Below are positions 17,476 to 26,989 of a stretch of DNA of 64,000 bases, piece by piece (positions within the stretch are counted from its first letter, which is position 1; each line of letters begins with the position of its first letter). Made by a program: the position numbers and the translations under genes. The notes under the pieces are model-generated. The model did not search any database, was not told the DNA's origin, and was given only the letters and a program-made list of their open reading frames with translations. Location: contig NZ_CP046401.1 of assembly GCF_009762775.1 (NCBI RefSeq), forward strand, positions 4,178,001 through 4,242,000, given 5' to 3'. Origin of the DNA: Maribellus comscasis (GTDB lineage: Bacteria > Bacteroidota > Bacteroidia > Bacteroidales > Prolixibacteraceae).

Positions 17476-20013
17476 TCAGAAATATATCATAAAAGTCCTT
17501 ATCTGATCATGTCCGATGGTGAAGTGAAACTGTGTGCTGTCCGTTTTTATTTCACTCCGTTGTTCAATTGGTTCTTCCAAATGGTTGCATTCGCTTACAG
17601 ATTTCGCTTCATACGGCAGCTGTACTGTTACATTTTCGTCACGTCCCTCGGTTTCAATGATGCGTAAGATTATGGGATTGGTTTCATAGGCGTCCTGTTT
17701 TGTTTTTAGGCTTGAAATAATAACATGATCGCTGTTGATTCCAAAGAACGATTTTTCCAAAGGGAATGACAAATTGCTGTAAGTCCAGCCCGAAATTTCG
17801 CCCGGATGCTGATTTTCCTGTTTGGCAATTAACGGCTGATTAAATTCCCATGCCCGTAATGGAATATTTGCCTCCCGCCAATCACCTTCATGAACATTTA
17901 GCGCATATTTAAACGAATGTTTCCCTTCATCCATTCGCGGATCCATGTCTCTGGCACCACGCACTACCGACATGGTCAGTACACCATTATTGACTGTAAA
18001 TCCGTATTTCCCATTATTTAAGAGTGATATTCCACAATTTTTTTCAGAATAATCGACCCATTTTTGAGCCGGAAACTCTCCCTCTGTTTCTTCCCGCTGC
18101 ACATAGCCATATGCTTGATCATAACAGGCTTGTCCGTTTGCTAAAACGGTTGGAAAGGCAAGGCGCAGTATTTTATTGTGACTGTGCCAATCCACTTCCA
18201 TTTCAAAATTGATTTGCTCTGAATTTGCATAAACAGTCATATAGCGTACAAATTTTGACGACTGGAAGTAATCTTCCCATTGAACAGTTACTTTTTCGGG
18301 TGAAGAAAATATGATTCTTGGTGGAGTTAGTTGATTCACGGGATATTTTTTACCTGTCAATTTCAAACTCCAGCTGTTGCCATTGTCCTCAAGCAACTGA
18401 AGCGTATTTGCAACACCATTAACAAATTCTTTTTGTAATTTTTTATTGAAGATATTTGTAACGCCTTCGTCGTTCCATTTTACTACAAAGAATTTGTTCT
18501 CAATTTGATTTTCTGTAACATCAATATCCGTTTTGGGCATTTCTGTTTTTTCGTTCGTAACAGTGTAAACTTTATATCCAAGTGCAGGGATATTTGTTGC
18601 ATCCATTGAAATGGTGACCGTTTGTTTATCCTCCGACTCTTTAATTATTGAATAATGGATGCTTTTCCCTTCTGAATCTTTTAAGCTAAATTCGGTTGGT
18701 CGTTTTACAAATGAAACTTCAGCATCAACAAACTGGCTAACCTCCCATGAATGCGGATTATAAACTACCAGCGGAATTCCATCTGTTTCCGTATCGATTC
18801 GGTTTCCGATATTCTCAAGCCCCGCGGTTAACAATTCTGATGAAATTTGTTCCAGCTTGTTATAGTCTTTAAATACATCGTTGGCTCCCAATCCGGTAAG
18901 AGTGCCGGGAATAATGTCATGAAACTGATTAAAAAGTAATATTTTCCATGCTTCCAAAAAGTCTTCACGCGGATAAAAAGGTTTTCCTTTATGCATGGTA
19001 CCAATGGCAGAGAATTTTTCGGCGGCAATCAGTTGGTTTTCCAGGCGCCGGTTTTGCTTTTTGATTTTTGCCTGTGAGGTATAACAACCGAGCCACTGCC
19101 CGCCGTTAGGTTGATATCCGAATTCTTTATTTTGAACAGGCCAGTTAAAATCTGCCTGATTTAGTTCATTGAAATAATCTTCAGGCGAAATAAATTTAAA
19201 TTGCAGTGGAAATTCATCCGAAAGCAGTTCCATACTCCGCATGTCTGTTTCCCCGGGGCCTCCTCCGTGATCACCTTTGCCTACTGCAATCAATGGTTTG
19301 TTGTAACCTGAAATTTTAATCCATTCTTCCACTTGTCCGGGTAAAATCTTGTAATCAGGGATGTAATGCCCCGGAATTTTATACGCCAGAATCCGTGAAC
19401 CGTCCGCTGATTCCCACCAGAAAATCCTTTTGTCTTTTGGTGCTTCGCGACTAAATACATAATTTTTAATTCCACACCCTGCATATATTTTAGGAATTGT
19501 ACTCGAATGGCCGGTAAATACATCGGGTAACCAGGCAATCGTCACGCTTTTGATACCGAGGTTTTTTGTATAATAATCACGTCCGACCAGAAATTGTCGG
19601 ATGAGGCTTTCGCCGGAGGGTAACGTTTCGTCTGTTTCAACCCACTGGCCTCCAACAACACTCCATCTTTTGTTTGAAATACGCTGTTTTACTTTTTCAA
19701 AAAGTTCGGGAAAACGGTTTTGAACGGTTTCATAATAAAGCATATAGCTTTGGGCGAATTGAAGCTCGGGATACGTATCCAGTTCTTTCAAAACATCAGA
19801 AAACGTTTTGGAAATTTCGCGGTTTTCTATCTCATTCCAACGCCAGCGGTATACCGGATCCATGTGGGCATGTCCGATAACTTTTACATCTGTCGGTTGC
19901 CTTTTCTCCTGACTTTGACTTTGTTTAAAAAGAAATATCAGAAAAATGAGAATTAAAACGGATTGAATGGAAAAGACAATCGAATCGTTTCGTCGGTTTA
20001 GTTTCAGATTCAT
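17476..20013 (-). CDS. GH38 alpha-mannosidase
   Basis: This 845-residue enzyme has a signal-like hydrophobic N-terminus (about 14-29). The GH38 zinc-binding start GHAHMDPVYRWRW contains His48, His50 and Asp52. QSYMLYYE and WSVVGGQWVETDE supply sugar-binding residues, and AWLPDVF places the nucleophile at Asp164. Long C-terminal beta-domains follow from about residue 400. GH38 enzymes cleave terminal alpha-linked mannose, and the signal places this one in the periplasm or outer membrane. It is the first gene of a three-gene operon with the TIM-barrel protein and GH31. A -7 promoter box lies just upstream. The combination suggests a mannose-containing side chain or N-glycan-like target. Confidence 0.92.
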   Translation of the reverse strand: MNLKLNRRNDSIVFSIQSVLILIFLIFLFKQSQSQEKRQPTDVKVIGHAHMDPVYRWRWNEIENREISKTFSDVLKELDTYPELQFAQSYMLYYETVQNRFPELFEKVKQRISNKRWSVVGGQWVETDETLPSGESLIRQFLVGRDYYTKNLGIKSVTIAWLPDVFTGHSSTIPKIYAGCGIKNYVFSREAPKDKRIFWWESADGSRILAYKIPGHYIPDYKILPGQVEEWIKISGYNKPLIAVGKGDHGGGPGETDMRSMELLSDEFPLQFKFISPEDYFNELNQADFNWPVQNKEFGYQPNGGQWLGCYTSQAKIKKQNRRLENQLIAAEKFSAIGTMHKGKPFYPREDFLEAWKILLFNQFHDIIPGTLTGLGANDVFKDYNKLEQISSELLTAGLENIGNRIDTETDGIPLVVYNPHSWEVSQFVDAEVSFVKRPTEFSLKDSEGKSIHYSIIKESEDKQTVTISMDATNIPALGYKVYTVTNEKTEMPKTDIDVTENQIENKFFVVKWNDEGVTNIFNKKLQKEFVNGVANTLQLLEDNGNSWSLKLTGKKYPVNQLTPPRIIFSSPEKVTVQWEDYFQSSKFVRYMTVYANSEQINFEMEVDWHSHNKILRLAFPTVLANGQACYDQAYGYVQREETEGEFPAQKWVDYSEKNCGISLLNNGKYGFTVNNGVLTMSVVRGARDMDPRMDEGKHSFKYALNVHEGDWREANIPLRAWEFNQPLIAKQENQHPGEISGWTYSNLSFPLEKSFFGINSDHVIISSLKTKQDAYETNPIILRIIETEGRDENVTVQLPYEAKSVSECNHLEEPIEQRSEIKTDSTQFHFTIGHDQIRTFMIYF

Positions 20014-20037
20014 AATATGTTATTCAATTTCTGTATA

Positions 20038-20045
20038 CAAATATA
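20038..20045 (-). promoter_or_regulatory. -7 promoter box for the GH38 operon
   Basis: The minus strand reads TATATTTG, an exact TAnnTTTG match, 25-32 bases upstream of the GH38 start at 20013. No good -33 box was found. The 203-base gap to the divergent DUF1566 gene serves both directions. Confidence 0.4.
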
Positions 20046-20216
20046 ATTTTTAAAAGAAAACGTGTTGAATTCATTTGTTTATTCTGTTGAATGATATTTG
20101 AGATTTTACATGAAAAACTCCGATTCGTTTATAAAATTCCCTGATTGGTTGATTCCTTTTTTTCTCTGAAAGTTAAGATAGTAAACTTGGCTTATGAAAA
20201 CATAAATTAGGTTATT

Positions 20217-21524
20217 ATGAAAACAAGGGAAACAAAAGCAAACAGATTTTCGGAGACGAAAACAAGAGGATTGACAACGATAATTCTTGCCGTCTTTATT
20301 TCGGTTGGTGCTTGCAGCGAAGATGAAATCTCATTGCAGCAACAAGAAGAACAGGATAATTTGCCGGTGACGGAATTTTCATATACAATTGTTGGCACCA
20401 ATCAGACAACATTTTACGACGACTTTGATGTAATTTCAACACCCGCTGTAGGTGAGCCTTTTTACGGACAGGATGCCTCCTATTCCTCTAAAGAGCCAGA
20501 CTATACAGATAATGGCGACGGAACAATTACGGATAACCTGACAGGGCTGATGTAGTCACAAAGTCCTGATATTAATGAAGATAATTCAATAGATTACGAT
20601 GATAAACTTACATATGGTGAGGCTGTTTCTCAGGCTGAGTCATTCAACCTGGCAGGTTATACCGATTGGAGGTTACCATCTATAAAAGAACTTTATTCGT
20701 TGATAATGTTTAGCGGACTGGATGTTGATCCGATGTCAGATTCAGAATCTAAACCTTTTATCAATGTCGATTTTTTTGATTTTGCCTATGGAGATGTTGA
20801 AGCCGGAGAACGGATTATTGATGCACAATTTGTTACATCAACACTTGATGTTGGTGATTCCCAGTTTGGTGGTGGAAACCTGATGTTTGGAGTGAATTTT
20901 GCCGACGGACGAATAAAGGGGTATCCAACCGGAAACAGACCCGGAGCTGCGGGCGGAAAGACGTTTTATGTATTTTATGTTCGGGGAAACAAAAACTACG
21001 GGCAAAACGATTTTTTTGACAATGGAGATGGAACCATTACCGACCAGGCAAGCGGTCTGATGTGGATGCGGGAGGATTCAGGTGAAGGTATGACATGGGA
21101 AGAAGCACTGGAATATGCAGAAAACAGGGAATTCGCCGGTTATAACAACTGGCGGCTACCAAACATAAAGGAACTACAAAGTATTGTAGACTACTCACGG
21201 GCGCCCGGTGCCACAAGCTCCGCCGCAATTGATCCGCTATTTGATTGCACCGAAATCCAAAATGAAGCCGGGCAGCCCGATTTTCCTTTTTTCTGGTCGG
21301 GAACAACACATGAAAGCACTCGTAACGGTACTTCTGCCGCCTACGTTAGTTTTGGCCGCGCAATGGGATATTTTGATGGGCAATGGCAGGATGTTCATGG
21401 TGCAGGTGCGCAACGCAGCGATCCGAAAACCGGGGATGCCGGTAATTATCCTTATGGACACGGTCCGCAGGGCGATGCAATTCGAATCAACAATTTTGTC
21501 CGTTTGGTCAGGGATTTAGATTAA
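20217..21524 (+). pseudogene. DUF1566 (Lcl-like) lipoprotein with an in-frame amber stop
   Basis: One frame runs from ATG 20217 to the stop at 21524 (435 codons), interrupted only by TAG at 20553-20555 (codon 113). An N-terminal lipoprotein-like signal ends in SVGAC. A first DUF1566 repeat begins NGDGTITDNLTGLM at about residue 99. The stop then replaces the next residue, and the frame continues SQSPDINEDN and WRLPSIKEL. A second repeat has TDQASGLMWM and WRLPNIKEL, which shows that the missing residue is normally Trp (TGG). DUF1566 is a beta-rich domain of surface lectin-like proteins. The gene leads a plus-strand run with cotH, 21 bases downstream. One base restores the frame, so this may be a recent mutation or a sequence error. 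If translation stops, only 112 residues are made. Confidence 0.8.
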
Positions 21525-21545
21525 ATTTGAAAATCAATTGTAGCG

Positions 21546-22901
21546 ATGAAACTAAAGTGGTATATCATGTTGTTTCTCCCGGTTTTTTCTGTCTCCTGTT
21601 CGCAGGAGGAAAGTTTAACTGATGTTGAACAGGATTTGGAAATACCGGACTGGACCGAACTTACTCATGGGAGCGATACCGAACCTGATTTTGAAATGGT
21701 TTTTCCTGAAAATAATGTACTCCGGATTGATATACAAATAGACCCCGACAGTTGGGAAGAGATGCAAACTGATTTGACTGGCAAACTCTCGGGAGGCAAT
21801 CGGGATTTGACTGCCGACCCGGTTTGGGTTCCCTGCAGCGTGTGGTTTAACAGTATTCAGTGGTACAAAGTCGGAATTCGTTTTAAAGGAAATTCAAGTT
21901 TGAAAAATTCCTACCGGGAAGGAATTAAAAAATTGCCTTTTAAACTCGATTTCGATCAGTTTGAAGATACCTGGCCAGCCATAAAAAATCAAAGATTCTA
22001 CGGATTTAAACAGCTTAGTTTAAAAAATAATTATTTAGACAAATCTTTTATCCGTGAAAAGGTTGCTTCCGATCTTTTTCTAGATTTTGGCCTGATTTCT
22101 CCTCATACTGCTTTCTATCAGCTGTATATCGATTTTGGAGAAGGAACGCAGTATTTTGGACTTTATACCCTGGTTGAGGAAGTGGATGATACGGTTATTA
22201 AAACACAATATTCTGAGAGCGGAGGGAATTTGTATAAGCCGGAGGGAAATGGAGCATCCTTTGCGGAAGGTAGTTTCCGCACCTCCGATATGTACAAAAA
22301 GAGCAATGAAACCGAAAATGACTATTCCGATGTTGAAAATTTGTACGAAATAATAAATAGCAATAAAAGGGAGACCGATATCGAATATTGGAAAAGTCAG
22401 CTTTCTGAAGTATTTGACGTTCCGGTATTTTTGAAATGGCTGGCGGCAAACACCTGCATGCAAAATTGGGATACCTATGGTGTTATGACTCATAATTATT
22501 ATCTATATAATAATCCTGAAACTGAAAAGCTGGAATGGATTCCATGGGATAACAATGAAGCGCTTCAGTATGGAAAGCAGGGAGGAGCGTTGTCGGTAAC
22601 ACTGGATGAAGTAGAGACCAATTGGCCGTTCATCAGGTATATTATTGATAACACGGAGTGGAAAGAACAGTACAAACAGGAACTGTACAGTTTTACTGAG
22701 AATATTTTTGAACCTGAAAGGATGAGTGCTACCTACGAAAAATACCGCAGCATACTGGGCAGTTATGTTATCGGCGATGCGGGAGAAGAAAATGAATATA
22801 CTTTTCTAAACAGCGACAGTGAATTTGATGCAGCGATTGACTTTTTAAACAATCATGTTTCAAACAGAAATTCTGTTGTTCAGGAATATTTGGAAGAATG
22901 A
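21546..22901 (+). CDS. CotH kinase-family lipoprotein
   Basis: This 451-residue protein has a lipobox (VFSVSC, Cys18). The CotH fold is marked by VGIRFKGNSSLK (about 109-120), FYGFKQLSLKNNYLD (about 151-165), YFGLYTLVEEVDD (about 203-215) and the metal-site segment WIPWDNNEAL with Asp335. CotH proteins are atypical secreted kinases that phosphorylate Ser residues in spore-coat proteins of Bacillus, with homologues in many non-sporulating bacteria. As a lipoprotein it should act on the cell surface or in the periplasm. It starts 21 bases after the DUF1566 gene, and LytS begins 27 bases after it. The nearby VTC and DUF4956 genes are partners I recall for CotH in other phyla. The disrupted DUF1566 protein is a candidate substrate, which is an inference. 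Confidence 0.88.
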   Translation: MKLKWYIMLFLPVFSVSCSQEESLTDVEQDLEIPDWTELTHGSDTEPDFEMVFPENNVLRIDIQIDPDSWEEMQTDLTGKLSGGNRDLTADPVWVPCSVWFNSIQWYKVGIRFKGNSSLKNSYREGIKKLPFKLDFDQFEDTWPAIKNQRFYGFKQLSLKNNYLDKSFIREKVASDLFLDFGLISPHTAFYQLYIDFGEGTQYFGLYTLVEEVDDTVIKTQYSESGGNLYKPEGNGASFAEGSFRTSDMYKKSNETENDYSDVENLYEIINSNKRETDIEYWKSQLSEVFDVPVFLKWLAANTCMQNWDTYGVMTHNYYLYNNPETEKLEWIPWDNNEALQYGKQGGALSVTLDEVETNWPFIRYIIDNTEWKEQYKQELYSFTENIFEPERMSATYEKYRSILGSYVIGDAGEENEYTFLNSDSEFDAAIDFLNNHVSNRNSVVQEYLEE

Positions 22902-22928
22902 CTATTTTCAAAGATAATTCGGTAAATT

Positions 22929-24020
22929 ATGCCATTCAAAATGAAGCTTAACAGTCATAACACAAAAAGAGGTGAAGTATTGGTGTATACCATTATTTGG
23001 CTGGTTATTTTTCTGATGCCCGTATTTATGTCGCGTTCCGGCACCGGTTTCGACTGGTATCGGATTGGTCACGAATGGCTGCGGATTTTGCCTTATTTGT
23101 TGGTTTTTGTAATTCACAATTTTTTATTATTTCCACAACTATTTTTAAAAAGAAAAAGATTTGAATACATTTTTATTACGCTGCTGTTTGTTGTAATTAT
23201 TGCGACCGCCTGGGTTTTGGGCGGAAGATATTTGGTCCAATCGATTGAGATATTTCCTTCCCGGCCGCCGGGTTTACTGGCGAACCGACCTGGAATTCCC
23301 ATGCCCATCAGACCGTGGTATGTAAATTTCAGTGAAATAATTTTGGTGTCGGTTTTAGTTGTTGGATTCAATGCAGCCATTAAACTTACTGTAAAGTGGC
23401 AGGAAGAAGAACAAAAGAACCGGATTTTGGAAAAAGAAAAATTGGAGGCTGAATTGGCATTTTTACGCAACCAGGTAAGCCCCCATTTTTTTATGAATAC
23501 GCTGAATAATATTCATGCACTAATCGACATCGACAGCGAAAATGCGAAAGAATCAATTGTTAAGCTTTCCAGGTTAATGCGTTATTTGCTTTATGATTCA
23601 GAAAAAGGAGAAACAACCTTACAAAAAGAAGTTGAGTTTATAAAAAACTATGTGGAATTAATGAAACTTAGAATGGTTTCGGATGTGCGTATTGAGCTTT
23701 CCTTTCCCGGCAAAATACCGGAAGTAAAAATTCCTCCTTTACTTTTTGTGTCCCTGGTTGAAAACGCTTTTAAATATGGAGTCAGTTACCAGGCCAAATC
23801 TTTTATTGGCGTTTTTATGCGTCTGGATGGAGACAGAATAAATTTCAGAGTTAACAACAGCATTCATAATTCCCAGCCTGAAAAAGAAAAAGGCGGACTT
23901 GGGCTGAAGAATTTAAAAAAGAGGCTCAAACTCATTTACAACGATAATTTTTTACTCGAAACAAAAGAAAACGATAACAGTTTTGAAATCAATATAAAAC
24001 TTCCACTCCATGGATATTAG
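22929..24020 (+). CDS. LytS/YehU-type sensor histidine kinase
   Basis: This 363-residue inner-membrane kinase has four predicted membrane segments at about 18-35, 50-70, 78-97 and 135-155. A short coiled stretch (EEEQKNRILEKEKLEAEL) follows. The His_kinase motif QVSPHFFMNTLNNIHAL places the phospho-accepting histidine at 186. The C-terminal ATPase domain has LFVSLVENAFKYG and GGLGLKNLKKRL. There is no recognisable extracellular sensor domain, so the input may be within the membrane. Its 3' end overlaps the LytTR regulator by 11 bases, so the two are translationally coupled and act as a pair. They lie between cotH and the polyphosphate-polymerase-like gene and so are good candidates to control that operon. 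An alternative start is at 22941. Confidence 0.92.
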   Translation: MPFKMKLNSHNTKRGEVLVYTIIWLVIFLMPVFMSRSGTGFDWYRIGHEWLRILPYLLVFVIHNFLLFPQLFLKRKRFEYIFITLLFVVIIATAWVLGGRYLVQSIEIFPSRPPGLLANRPGIPMPIRPWYVNFSEIILVSVLVVGFNAAIKLTVKWQEEEQKNRILEKEKLEAELAFLRNQVSPHFFMNTLNNIHALIDIDSENAKESIVKLSRLMRYLLYDSEKGETTLQKEVEFIKNYVELMKLRMVSDVRIELSFPGKIPEVKIPPLLFVSLVENAFKYGVSYQAKSFIGVFMRLDGDRINFRVNNSIHNSQPEKEKGGLGLKNLKKRLKLIYNDNFLLETKENDNSFEINIKLPLHGY

Positions 24021-24726
24021 GTGTTTGGCAATAGATGATGAACCGCTGGCTTTACAACAAATTGCCGCTTATATTCAGAAAATTCCTTTTCTGAAATTGG
24101 TGGCTCAGTGTTCGAGTGCCTTTGATGCAATAACGGTGTTGGAGTCGGAAGACATTGATTTAATGTTTGTTGATATTAATATGCCCGATTTAAACGGCCT
24201 TGATTTTGTAAAATTGCTGGATGAAAAACCGCTTCTGATATTTACAACTGCATACGCCGAATACGCAATTGAAAGCTTTAAAGTTGATGCAATTGATTAT
24301 CTTTTAAAACCATTCTATTTTTCTGAATTCTCAAAAGCTGTGCAGAAAGCCCGGAAACAATTTGAGTTGATTCAAAAAATGCCGGAAGAGCTGGACAGTA
24401 ACAATAATTTTCTTTTTATAAAATCGGAATACAAAATGGTTCGGATTAATTTTTCCGACATTTTATATATTGAAGGAATGAAAGAATATGTGCGTATTCA
24501 TCTGGTGAGGCAAAAGCCGGTCATGTCGTTGTTAAGTATGAAATCGCTGGAAGAAAAGTTGCCTGAAAATCGTTTTATGCGGGTGCATCGCTCATACATC
24601 GTAAACCTCGACGAAATAAAAATTGTAGAGCGTTTCCGGATTGTATTTGATTCTGTTCGGATTCCGGTTTCAGAAAATTACAGGGAGAAATTTCAAATTT
24701 ACCTTGACAATAATTTCTTGGGATGA
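24010..24726 (+). CDS. LytTR-family response regulator
   Basis: This 238-residue protein has a receiver domain at residues 3-118, with phospho-acceptor Asp55 in LMFVDINMPDLNG and the conserved Lys in YLLKPF at about 100. A LytTR DNA-binding domain lies at about 140-235 (LFIKSEYKMVRINFSDILYI, MRVHRSYIVNLDEI). It is the partner of the LytS-type kinase, whose gene overlaps it by 11 bases. LytTR proteins bind paired direct repeats upstream of target promoters; I did not find a clear pair in the nearby gaps. The gene lies 113 bases before the VTC-domain gene. Confidence 0.94.
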   Translation: MDIRCLAIDDEPLALQQIAAYIQKIPFLKLVAQCSSAFDAITVLESEDIDLMFVDINMPDLNGLDFVKLLDEKPLLIFTTAYAEYAIESFKVDAIDYLLKPFYFSEFSKAVQKARKQFELIQKMPEELDSNNNFLFIKSEYKMVRINFSDILYIEGMKEYVRIHLVRQKPVMSLLSMKSLEEKLPENRFMRVHRSYIVNLDEIKIVERFRIVFDSVRIPVSENYREKFQIYLDNNFLG

Positions 24727-24839
24727 TTAGAGCAGGAATACCTCTTTACAATCTGATGTTTTATATCAATAACTTAAATAACCAGTTTGTAATTTAATTT
24801 TTACATTTTTGTTGCAACAATAACAAACCAATAATTTGC

Positions 24840-25649
24840 TTGAACCAAATACTCAACATATTGGCCAAATTTGAGCCTGTTTTGCTCGGCGAAACCACGG
24901 AGATAAAGTTGATGAACAGGATCGACCGAAAATATTGGTTTACTTTGGCACAATTGCCCGGACTGCTGGAAAAGGCGTTTCCTTTTTATCATATTCTGGA
25001 AATAGAAGGGCAAAGACTGATGGAATACCACACAACATATTTCGATACGGAAAAGGATGAAATGTATTTGACCCATCACAACCAAAAACTAAACCGGTAT
25101 AAAATACGCCGGAGAAACTATGTGAATTCCAATACCGGATTTTTTGAAGTAAAATTAAAGAATAACAAGTGCCGGACAATAAAAGAAAGAATAGCGACAG
25201 ATTTTGAGAATTCTGAAATATCCCGAACAGAAAATAATTTTTTGGAAACAAGTTCCCCTTTTGGAAACAAAACCCTCCAACCTGCATTAAAAAACAGGTT
25301 TTACAGAATAACACTTATTCATAAGCAAAAAACAGACAGGTGTACCATCGATTTGAAACCAAAATTCTGGAATACCAAAGACGAAATTCAATTTGATGAT
25401 CTTGTGATTTTTGAACTAAAACGCAAGAGTAGCTTAAAATCTTCGCCCATGGTTTTGTGGTTGCGCGAAATGAAAATCAGACAGCGCGGTTTGTCTAAAT
25501 ATTGCACCGGAAGGGCTATGCTTGAACCCTCGCTCAAACAAAATGCGTTTAAACCCAGGCTGCGTTTTTTACAAAAACTAAAAGAAAATAACCCAACAGA
25601 AAATGAAAACACTGCAAATAGTTGGAATTGCTCCGACACCAATAGATGA
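24840..25649 (+). CDS. VTC-domain polyphosphate-polymerase-like protein
   Basis: This 269-residue protein matches the VTC catalytic domain, a triphosphate-tunnel fold. The motifs MNRIDRKYWF (about 25-34), MEYHTTYFDT (about 61-70), NRYKIRRRNYV (about 85-95), FFEVKLKNN and ELKRK line the basic tunnel in the yeast enzyme. The family makes inorganic polyphosphate from ATP. The start is TTG at 24840. No in-frame ATG lies between the upstream stop and this TTG, and the next ATG (24912) would remove about 24 residues including a segment conserved in the family. The 3' end overlaps the DUF4956 gene by 47 bases. The protein has no signal or membrane segment and should be cytoplasmic, probably attached through the DUF4956 protein. 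The polymer-export role is inferred. Confidence 0.88.
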   Translation: MNQILNILAKFEPVLLGETTEIKLMNRIDRKYWFTLAQLPGLLEKAFPFYHILEIEGQRLMEYHTTYFDTEKDEMYLTHHNQKLNRYKIRRRNYVNSNTGFFEVKLKNNKCRTIKERIATDFENSEISRTENNFLETSSPFGNKTLQPALKNRFYRITLIHKQKTDRCTIDLKPKFWNTKDEIQFDDLVIFELKRKSSLKSSPMVLWLREMKIRQRGLSKYCTGRAMLEPSLKQNAFKPRLRFLQKLKENNPTENENTANSWNCSDTNR

Positions 25650-26238
25650 CTTTTTATTTATGGCTATCCGCTTTGGATTTAACCTGGCAGCCACCTTTGT
25701 TGTTGTTGTGCTTTTGTATGCGCGTAACAGCAAACGGAAAGATTTTTATTTTAGTTATTTCGCCATAAGCATTGCCGTTTTCCTACTCTGTTTTTTGCTG
25801 GAAAATGTAAAATTGGAACTGGGCTTTGCGCTTGGCTTGTTTGCCATCTTTGGGATTATCAGGTACAGAACTGATACCATTCCGATAAAAGAAATGACCT
25901 ATCTTTTTGTAATCATTGCAGTTTCCGTTATAAATGCACTTTCAAAAGCGCATTTGGGGTATGTCGAGCTTACTTTTGTAAATGTTTTGCTTGTTGGTGC
26001 CCTGTGGACACTTGAAAAAGTTTTGATGTTACGCCAGGAAGATTCATTACTGGTTATTTATGAAAACATCGAAAATCTTCATAAAGAAAAGGAAAAAGAG
26101 CTTGTTGCTGATTTGGAGAACAGGACAGGGATAAAGATAAAGAGGTATCAGGTTGAAAAGATTGATTTTCTTCGTGATGTAGCACAGATAATGATTTATT
26201 TTGATGTAAAGAATTCAACTAAACAGGAAAAGAAATGA
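25603..26238 (+). CDS. DUF4956 inner-membrane protein
   Basis: This 211-residue protein has four or five membrane segments: about 16-41 (FMAIRFGFNLAATFVVVVLL), 47-65, 70-85, 97-112 and 119-137. A cytoplasmic tail carries a coiled stretch (ENLHKEKEKELVADLENRTG). A conserved FGIIRYRTDTIPIKEMTYLF loop contains the DUF4956 signature. I recall this family as a frequent neighbour of VTC-domain polymerases. Here it overlaps the VTC gene by 47 bases and the next gene by four bases (ATGA), so tight co-translation is expected. A channel or anchor for polyphosphate synthesis is the obvious hypothesis. No biochemical role is established for this family that I know of. Confidence 0.88.
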   Translation: MKTLQIVGIAPTPIDDFLFMAIRFGFNLAATFVVVVLLYARNSKRKDFYFSYFAISIAVFLLCFLLENVKLELGFALGLFAIFGIIRYRTDTIPIKEMTYLFVIIAVSVINALSKAHLGYVELTFVNVLLVGALWTLEKVLMLRQEDSLLVIYENIENLHKEKEKELVADLENRTGIKIKRYQVEKIDFLRDVAQIMIYFDVKNSTKQEKK

Positions 26239-26876
26239 AGCAGAAAGGATTGATTTTATTGTTGGTTCTGAGTTTTGTTACACTAAATTCTTTCTCAAAA
26301 ACCAAAAAGTTTGGAACCTGGATAGAGTTTGAATTTTCAAAAGAATTTCTCGATAAATTTGAAATTAGTATTATTCCCGAAATCCGTTTTCAGGATGATT
26401 TTACAGTTGATGAATACATGTTTGACGGGAAACTTAGCTATTCTCCTCTCGATTTTTTGGATTTTGCTGCTATATATCGTTTGAATACCAATGTAAAAAA
26501 CAAAGGCAATGAAACCCTCGGAAGGTTTGCTTTTGATGCTTCGCTGCAAAAAGATCTTGGAAGGTTCGAAGCTTCTCTCAGGGGCCGCTATACCAATTAT
26601 CTCGAACTGGAAGAAGATGACTCAGACAAAAAGTATTTAAGACCGCGGGTAAAATTAGAATACGATATCAAAGGCAATAAAATCAGACCATTTGCCAGCT
26701 TTGAACTGTTTCGGAATCTGACAGACAAAGAATTCGATAAGTCAAGAATTGATGTCGGAGCTACCAGAAAGATTGGGGATTTACACCGCGTGGGTGCGTA
26801 TTATCGTCTACAAAACTATTTCAGCGACAAAAATTCAATTCATATTTTAGGTTTGGAATACAGGTTGAAGTTTTAG
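26235..26876 (+). CDS. DUF2490 outer-membrane beta-barrel protein
   Basis: This 213-residue protein has a signal peptide at about residues 1-21 and a pattern of alternating short beta-strands (LGRFAFDASLQKDLGRFEAS, IRPFASFELFRNL). It ends in an aromatic terminal strand, LGLEYRLKF, which fits an outer-membrane barrel of the DUF2490 type. Its start overlaps the DUF4956 stop by four bases, so it belongs to the VTC transcript. It gives the polyphosphate module an outer-membrane component, but its pore or structural role is not known. Confidence 0.82.
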   Translation: MKQKGLILLLVLSFVTLNSFSKTKKFGTWIEFEFSKEFLDKFEISIIPEIRFQDDFTVDEYMFDGKLSYSPLDFLDFAAIYRLNTNVKNKGNETLGRFAFDASLQKDLGRFEASLRGRYTNYLELEEDDSDKKYLRPRVKLEYDIKGNKIRPFASFELFRNLTDKEFDKSRIDVGATRKIGDLHRVGAYYRLQNYFSDKNSIHILGLEYRLKF

Positions 26877-26989
26877 CCGCAGAGTTATTTGCGGTGGAAA
26901 AGAACGCAATTTCCAAAAATAAAAAGAGAATGTAACTTTTATTCTGAAAATTATACTTGTAATTTTACGGTGTATTCAAAATTTACAAA

